NCBI RefSeq assembly: GCF_003003035.1
Contig: NZ_PVTS01000024.1
Location: 1 to 47,060 of the forward strand
Length of the DNA: 47,060 nt
Source of the DNA: Marinilabilia salmonicolor
GTDB lineage: Bacteria > Bacteroidota > Bacteroidia > Bacteroidales > Marinilabiliaceae
Direction of reading: 5' to 3'
The notes beneath the pieces were generated by a model, which saw only the letters and a program-made list of their open reading frames with translations, did not search any database and had not been told where the DNA came from. The translations under genes were made by a program, and so were the position numbers. Shown here piece after piece: positions 44,330-47,060 of the stretch; position 1 is the first letter of the stretch, and the number at the start of each line of letters is the position of its first letter.

Positions 44330-45883
44330 ATGAGTGGTGGTAACTGTCCTGAAACGCCGAGACAAAAGATGATCGGAATGATGTATCTTTTCCTGACGGC
44401 AATGTTGGCTCTCAATGTTTCAGGAGAACTTCTTCAGGCTTTTCAACTGGTAGATAGCAGTATCAGAAAAACCATCGAAACGATGGAGAATAAAAACAGT
44501 CTGTTATATTCTGATTTTGAAAGTGCATATGCCACTAACGAGAAGAAAGTTAGTGATCAATATCATAATGCTCTTGAAGTAAAGGCGGAAGCTGACAGTT
44601 TATTTAAACATATACAGGATTTAAAAACGTTAATTGTCCAGACAGCTGATGGTCCTGAGGCAACTCCTACACAATATACTTCTTTGGATAATCAGGATAT
44701 TGCTGCACAGTTAATGATTACCGAAAGAGGCGGGGCCAGAAGTAAAGAGTTGAAAGAACATTTGATTCACTATCGTGACCTTTTGAGTGAAATGGTTGAC
44801 CCCGCGGATACAGCCCTTCTTAATGCTCTTGAAAGAACACTGACTCCTAAAGATCCTCCGCGATCGGAAGGAGAAGGTCGCAGTTGGGAGAGTGAAAAGT
44901 TCGAGCATTTGCCAATGTCTGCAGTTATGGCTCTTATGAGTCAGCTTCAAAGTGAAGTCAGGAATATGGAGTCAGATATGATTAGGTATCTGTATGGCAA
45001 AATTGATGAAGGTTCCTTCAAATTTAACAGTGTGGAGGCTATCGTGATACCTCGTTCGGAGTATGTGATTCGCGGTGATGAATATTATGCGGAAATTATG
45101 CTTGCGGCTAGAGATACCACTCAACCGCCAATTGTGACTGTGAATGGTGAAGAGTTGCCCATTAATAATGGTCGTGGAATTTTAAGAATTCCAGCAAATT
45201 CCACCGGCGAAAAGGAATGGAGCGGCGAGATTGCCGTAATGGGACCTGATGGAACTTATACGCGACGACATGTGACCGGATCTTATCTGGTGTCGCAACC
45301 GGGTGTGGTTATTTCACCAACTAAGATGAATGTATTCTATGTTGGAGTTGAGAACCCTGTAGAGGTTTCTGTTCCAGGGGTTCCTAGTGAAAACCTGAAT
45401 GTTAGAATTACCAATGCAAGAATGAGAAAGGTTCGAGGGAATGAATTTTCCGTATCTCCGAATGCGAATTCAGCAGGGAAGCAAGCCATTGTAAGTGTGA
45501 GTACCACCTTAAACGGGCAAACGCAAAACCTGGGGAGTCAACCTTTCCGTATTAAACGGGTTCCTGACCCTGTTGCAACAGTTGCAGGGATGCGTGGAGG
45601 TGGTATCGGCAAAAACCTTTTGCTGGCTCAACGAGCAGTTATAGCCAAGATGGATAATTTTGATTTCGATCTTAGATTTAATATTACTAATTTTAGAATT
45701 TCTACAATCAGAGATGGATATCTTCAGTTTGTGGATAGTGAAAGTGGAGTAATTACCACTGAACAAAAAGATTTGATTCAAGGCGTCGGAATTGGGGGTG
45801 TTGTTCTGTTTAACAACATACAGGCCAAAGGGCCTGACGGCTCTACACGTGACCTTGGATCGCTTAGTTTTACAATTCAATAA
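44330..45883 (+). CDS. gldM: type IX secretion motor/periplasmic shaft GldM/PorM
   Basis: A 517-residue protein with one N-terminal TM helix (about 14-33; MIGMMYLFLTAMLALNVSGE) inserted in the GldL bundle and a long periplasmic part made of a helical domain and three Ig-like domains that reach the GldKN ring. The family start CPETPRQKMIGMMYLFLTAM is present. The C-terminal domain includes RVPDPVATVAGMRGG. Length matches GldM. Gap to gldL is 36 bp and to gldN 27 bp. Confidence 0.95.
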   Translation: MSGGNCPETPRQKMIGMMYLFLTAMLALNVSGELLQAFQLVDSSIRKTIETMENKNSLLYSDFESAYATNEKKVSDQYHNALEVKAEADSLFKHIQDLKTLIVQTADGPEATPTQYTSLDNQDIAAQLMITERGGARSKELKEHLIHYRDLLSEMVDPADTALLNALERTLTPKDPPRSEGEGRSWESEKFEHLPMSAVMALMSQLQSEVRNMESDMIRYLYGKIDEGSFKFNSVEAIVIPRSEYVIRGDEYYAEIMLAARDTTQPPIVTVNGEELPINNGRGILRIPANSTGEKEWSGEIAVMGPDGTYTRRHVTGSYLVSQPGVVISPTKMNVFYVGVENPVEVSVPGVPSENLNVRITNARMRKVRGNEFSVSPNANSAGKQAIVSVSTTLNGQTQNLGSQPFRIKRVPDPVATVAGMRGGGIGKNLLLAQRAVIAKMDNFDFDLRFNITNFRISTIRDGYLQFVDSESGVITTEQKDLIQGVGIGGVVLFNNIQAKGPDGSTRDLGSLSFTIQ

Positions 45884-45910
45884 GAATTTGAATAGAAAAA
45901 ATATCTTACG

Positions 45911-46813
45911 ATGAGAAAACAGCTTCTTATAATGTTTTTGCTTGGAGCTTTTGGATTTGGATCTCTGAATCTTTCGGCTCAAAGGAATGATGACAATCTT
46001 CCTATTGACGGGTTGTTTGAGAAACAACATGTGGTGAACAGAAAACCTGTTCCATATCCCAGTATCAGGGAAGCTGATGTGTTGTGGGCCAAAAAGATCT
46101 GGAGAATCATTGATCTGCGGGAAAAAATGAACTTGCCATTGTACTATCCAACCACTCCTATGGATGATCGTTACAGTTTGATTGATCTGATGCTCAAAGG
46201 TGTGGTAGGTGAAGTAGGAGATGGCCAGCTTGGCGATATTACCGCTTTTTCTGCCTTCTCAGAAGATGAATTTAAAGTTCCTTTAGAAAGCGAGGATGAC
46301 ATTCTGAAGAACCTGGGTGCCGGTACCCGCACCGTTATGATTGAACAGGAAGACGGTACTATGGCCGAACAAACGGTTGTTGAGGGTGCTAAAACCTATG
46401 AAGTGAAGCAGATTATGGTTAAGGAAATCTGGTATTTTGATCGTAACTACTCACGCCTTGATGTGCGAATTCTTGGACTTTGTCCTATTCGGGAGTCCCT
46501 GAATGAAGATTTGGGGGAAGCTGCAGGTGCTGAAGGAGGTGTAGTTAAAAACAAAGCATTCTGGGTTTATTTTCCTGAAATAAGGGATCTTTTTGCGCAA
46601 TACGAAGTGTTTAATCCAATGAACGATGCACAGCGCAGAAGTTTTGACGATATATTTATTAAGAGATATTTCGGTAGTTATGTTGTGCAGGAAGCTAACG
46701 TATTTGATAACAGAACGATTGAGTCTTATACTGTAGGAAAAGAAGCTGTCCTTGAGTCTAAGCGAATTGAAAATGAAATTTTCCAGTGGGAACATGATCT
46801 TTGGAAATTCTAA
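45911..46813 (+). CDS. gldN: type IX secretion ring protein GldN/PorN
   Basis: A 300-residue periplasmic partner of GldK. Signal peptide LLIMFLLGAFGFGSLNLSAQ is cut after SAQ. The mature part has the family patterns VLWAKKIWRIIDLREKMNLP, RYSLIDLM, VKEIWYFDRNYSRLDVRILG and FWVYFPEIRDLFAQYEVFN. It is the last gene of the operon and is followed by a strong terminator. Confidence 0.95.
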   Translation: MRKQLLIMFLLGAFGFGSLNLSAQRNDDNLPIDGLFEKQHVVNRKPVPYPSIREADVLWAKKIWRIIDLREKMNLPLYYPTTPMDDRYSLIDLMLKGVVGEVGDGQLGDITAFSAFSEDEFKVPLESEDDILKNLGAGTRTVMIEQEDGTMAEQTVVEGAKTYEVKQIMVKEIWYFDRNYSRLDVRILGLCPIRESLNEDLGEAAGAEGGVVKNKAFWVYFPEIRDLFAQYEVFNPMNDAQRRSFDDIFIKRYFGSYVVQEANVFDNRTIESYTVGKEAVLESKRIENEIFQWEHDLWKF

Positions 46814-46833
46814 AAAGATATTCTCATCCTAAT

Positions 46834-46866
46834 AAAAAACCCGGATTGTTTAAGTCCGGGTTTTTT
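46834..46866 (+). terminator. terminator of the type IX secretion operon
   Basis: AAAAAACCCGGA (46834-46845) pairs with TCCGGGTTTTTT (46855-46866), loop of 9, then further T. It lies 20 bp after the gldN stop; A- and T-tracts make it able to work in both directions. Confidence 0.9.
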
Positions 46867-46893
46867 TGTGTTTTGTTATCTGATGTTTATAGA

Positions 46894-46989
46894 TTATTCT
46901 CTTCCAAATTCTGTTTTGATATCGTTTGTGAATTGTCTGATTTGCTGCTCATTTTCTTTGGGACACCTGAGTTCCGCACTTTTTTTCAT
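46894..46989 (-). CDS. possible small protein, unrecognised
   Basis: ATG at 46989 to TAA at 46894 encodes 31 residues: MKKSAELRCPKE, NEQQIRQF, TNDIKTEFGRE. It is charged and helix-like and has no motif I recognise. It faces the gldN terminator. One arm of the GGGACACC inverted repeat lies inside it. It could be a small gene or chance; nothing here proves translation. Confidence 0.25.
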   Translation of the reverse strand: MKKSAELRCPKENEQQIRQFTNDIKTEFGRE

Positions 46990-47059
46990 GTAAAAAACTT
47001 AACTTTCATTAAATCAAATTTTTAATGTATTTTTAGGTGTAAATTTGGGTGTCCCAGAG
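46956..47059. repeat. inverted repeat near the window end
   Basis: CTTTGGGACACC (46956-46967) and its inverse GGTGTCCCAGAG (47048-47059) match at 11 of 12 positions, 80 bp apart. It could be element ends, an operator pair, or the edge of a mobile element beyond the window. Confidence 0.35.
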
Positions 47060-47060
47060 G

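Overview
The window reads as chromosomal DNA of a member of the Bacteroidota, most likely a Bacteroidales/Marinilabiliales-type marine or anaerobic lineage. The case rests on gene content: a type IX secretion core (porP-gldK-gldL-gldM-gldN), a Bacteroidetes-type V-ATPase operon, a DUF4270 lipoprotein, a DUF4954 protein, a bacterial HU-CCDC81/SPOR protein, and promoters with the Bacteroidetes TTTG/TAnnTTTG boxes. No rRNA, tRNA, CRISPR array, complete insertion sequence or prophage is visible. Nearly all large ORFs are core or lineage-specific housekeeping genes.

Layout. 1-2390: a truncated polysaccharide deacetylase behind an orphan dCache-HAMP sensor kinase (both -). 2391-3230: a gene-free repeat nest. 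3231-5578: riboflavin synthase (-), then OsmC and a SDR (+). 5582-10251: a class A PBP (+), then MmcQ, a YraN-type protein and an S66 LD-carboxypeptidase (-). 10413-16023: metG (+), an HU/SPOR envelope protein (-), and galE-rfbB (+). 16088-19950: DUF4954-glmS (-). 20165-27851: a seven-gene V-ATPase operon (-), order E, DUF2764, A, B, D, I, K. 28210-30511: a DUF4270 lipoprotein and a degenerate starch-synthase-like protein (-). 30964-33831: panC, panD, radA (+). 33828-36179: a second class A PBP (-). 36899-46813: topA, an arginase-fold protein and the type IX secretion operon (+). Convergent gene pairs are often separated by clean bidirectional hairpin terminators.

The main discovery-type signal lies between the genes. 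Two families of small non-coding repeats occur four to five times each. Family B is about 182 bp: it has TA-ACCTGG-type terminal inverted repeats and a nested hairpin whose paired bases co-vary between copies, with G-T wobbles always on the same strand. Family A has a 155-bp core, CTAAGTA/TACTTAG ends and a co-varying stem; two copies are collapsed to 48 bp. The ends of these elements lie exactly on gene boundaries. Family A ends supply or abut the stop codons of ribE, the LD-carboxypeptidase and topA. Family B supplies the last codons and stop of the arginase-like gene and abuts the start codon of mmcQ. Two unrelated palindromic elements (2851-3000 and 13576-13750) each carry a perfect 19-20 bp stem with a 3-nt loop.

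Other points of interest: the V-ATPase operon lacks recognisable C, F and G subunits but has an unassigned DUF2764 gene in the operon, and its K subunit keeps the residues that bind Na+ in Enterococcus NtpK. Two enzyme-like proteins (arginase fold, starch-synthase N-domain) have lost key active-site motifs yet sit in apparently conserved positions.
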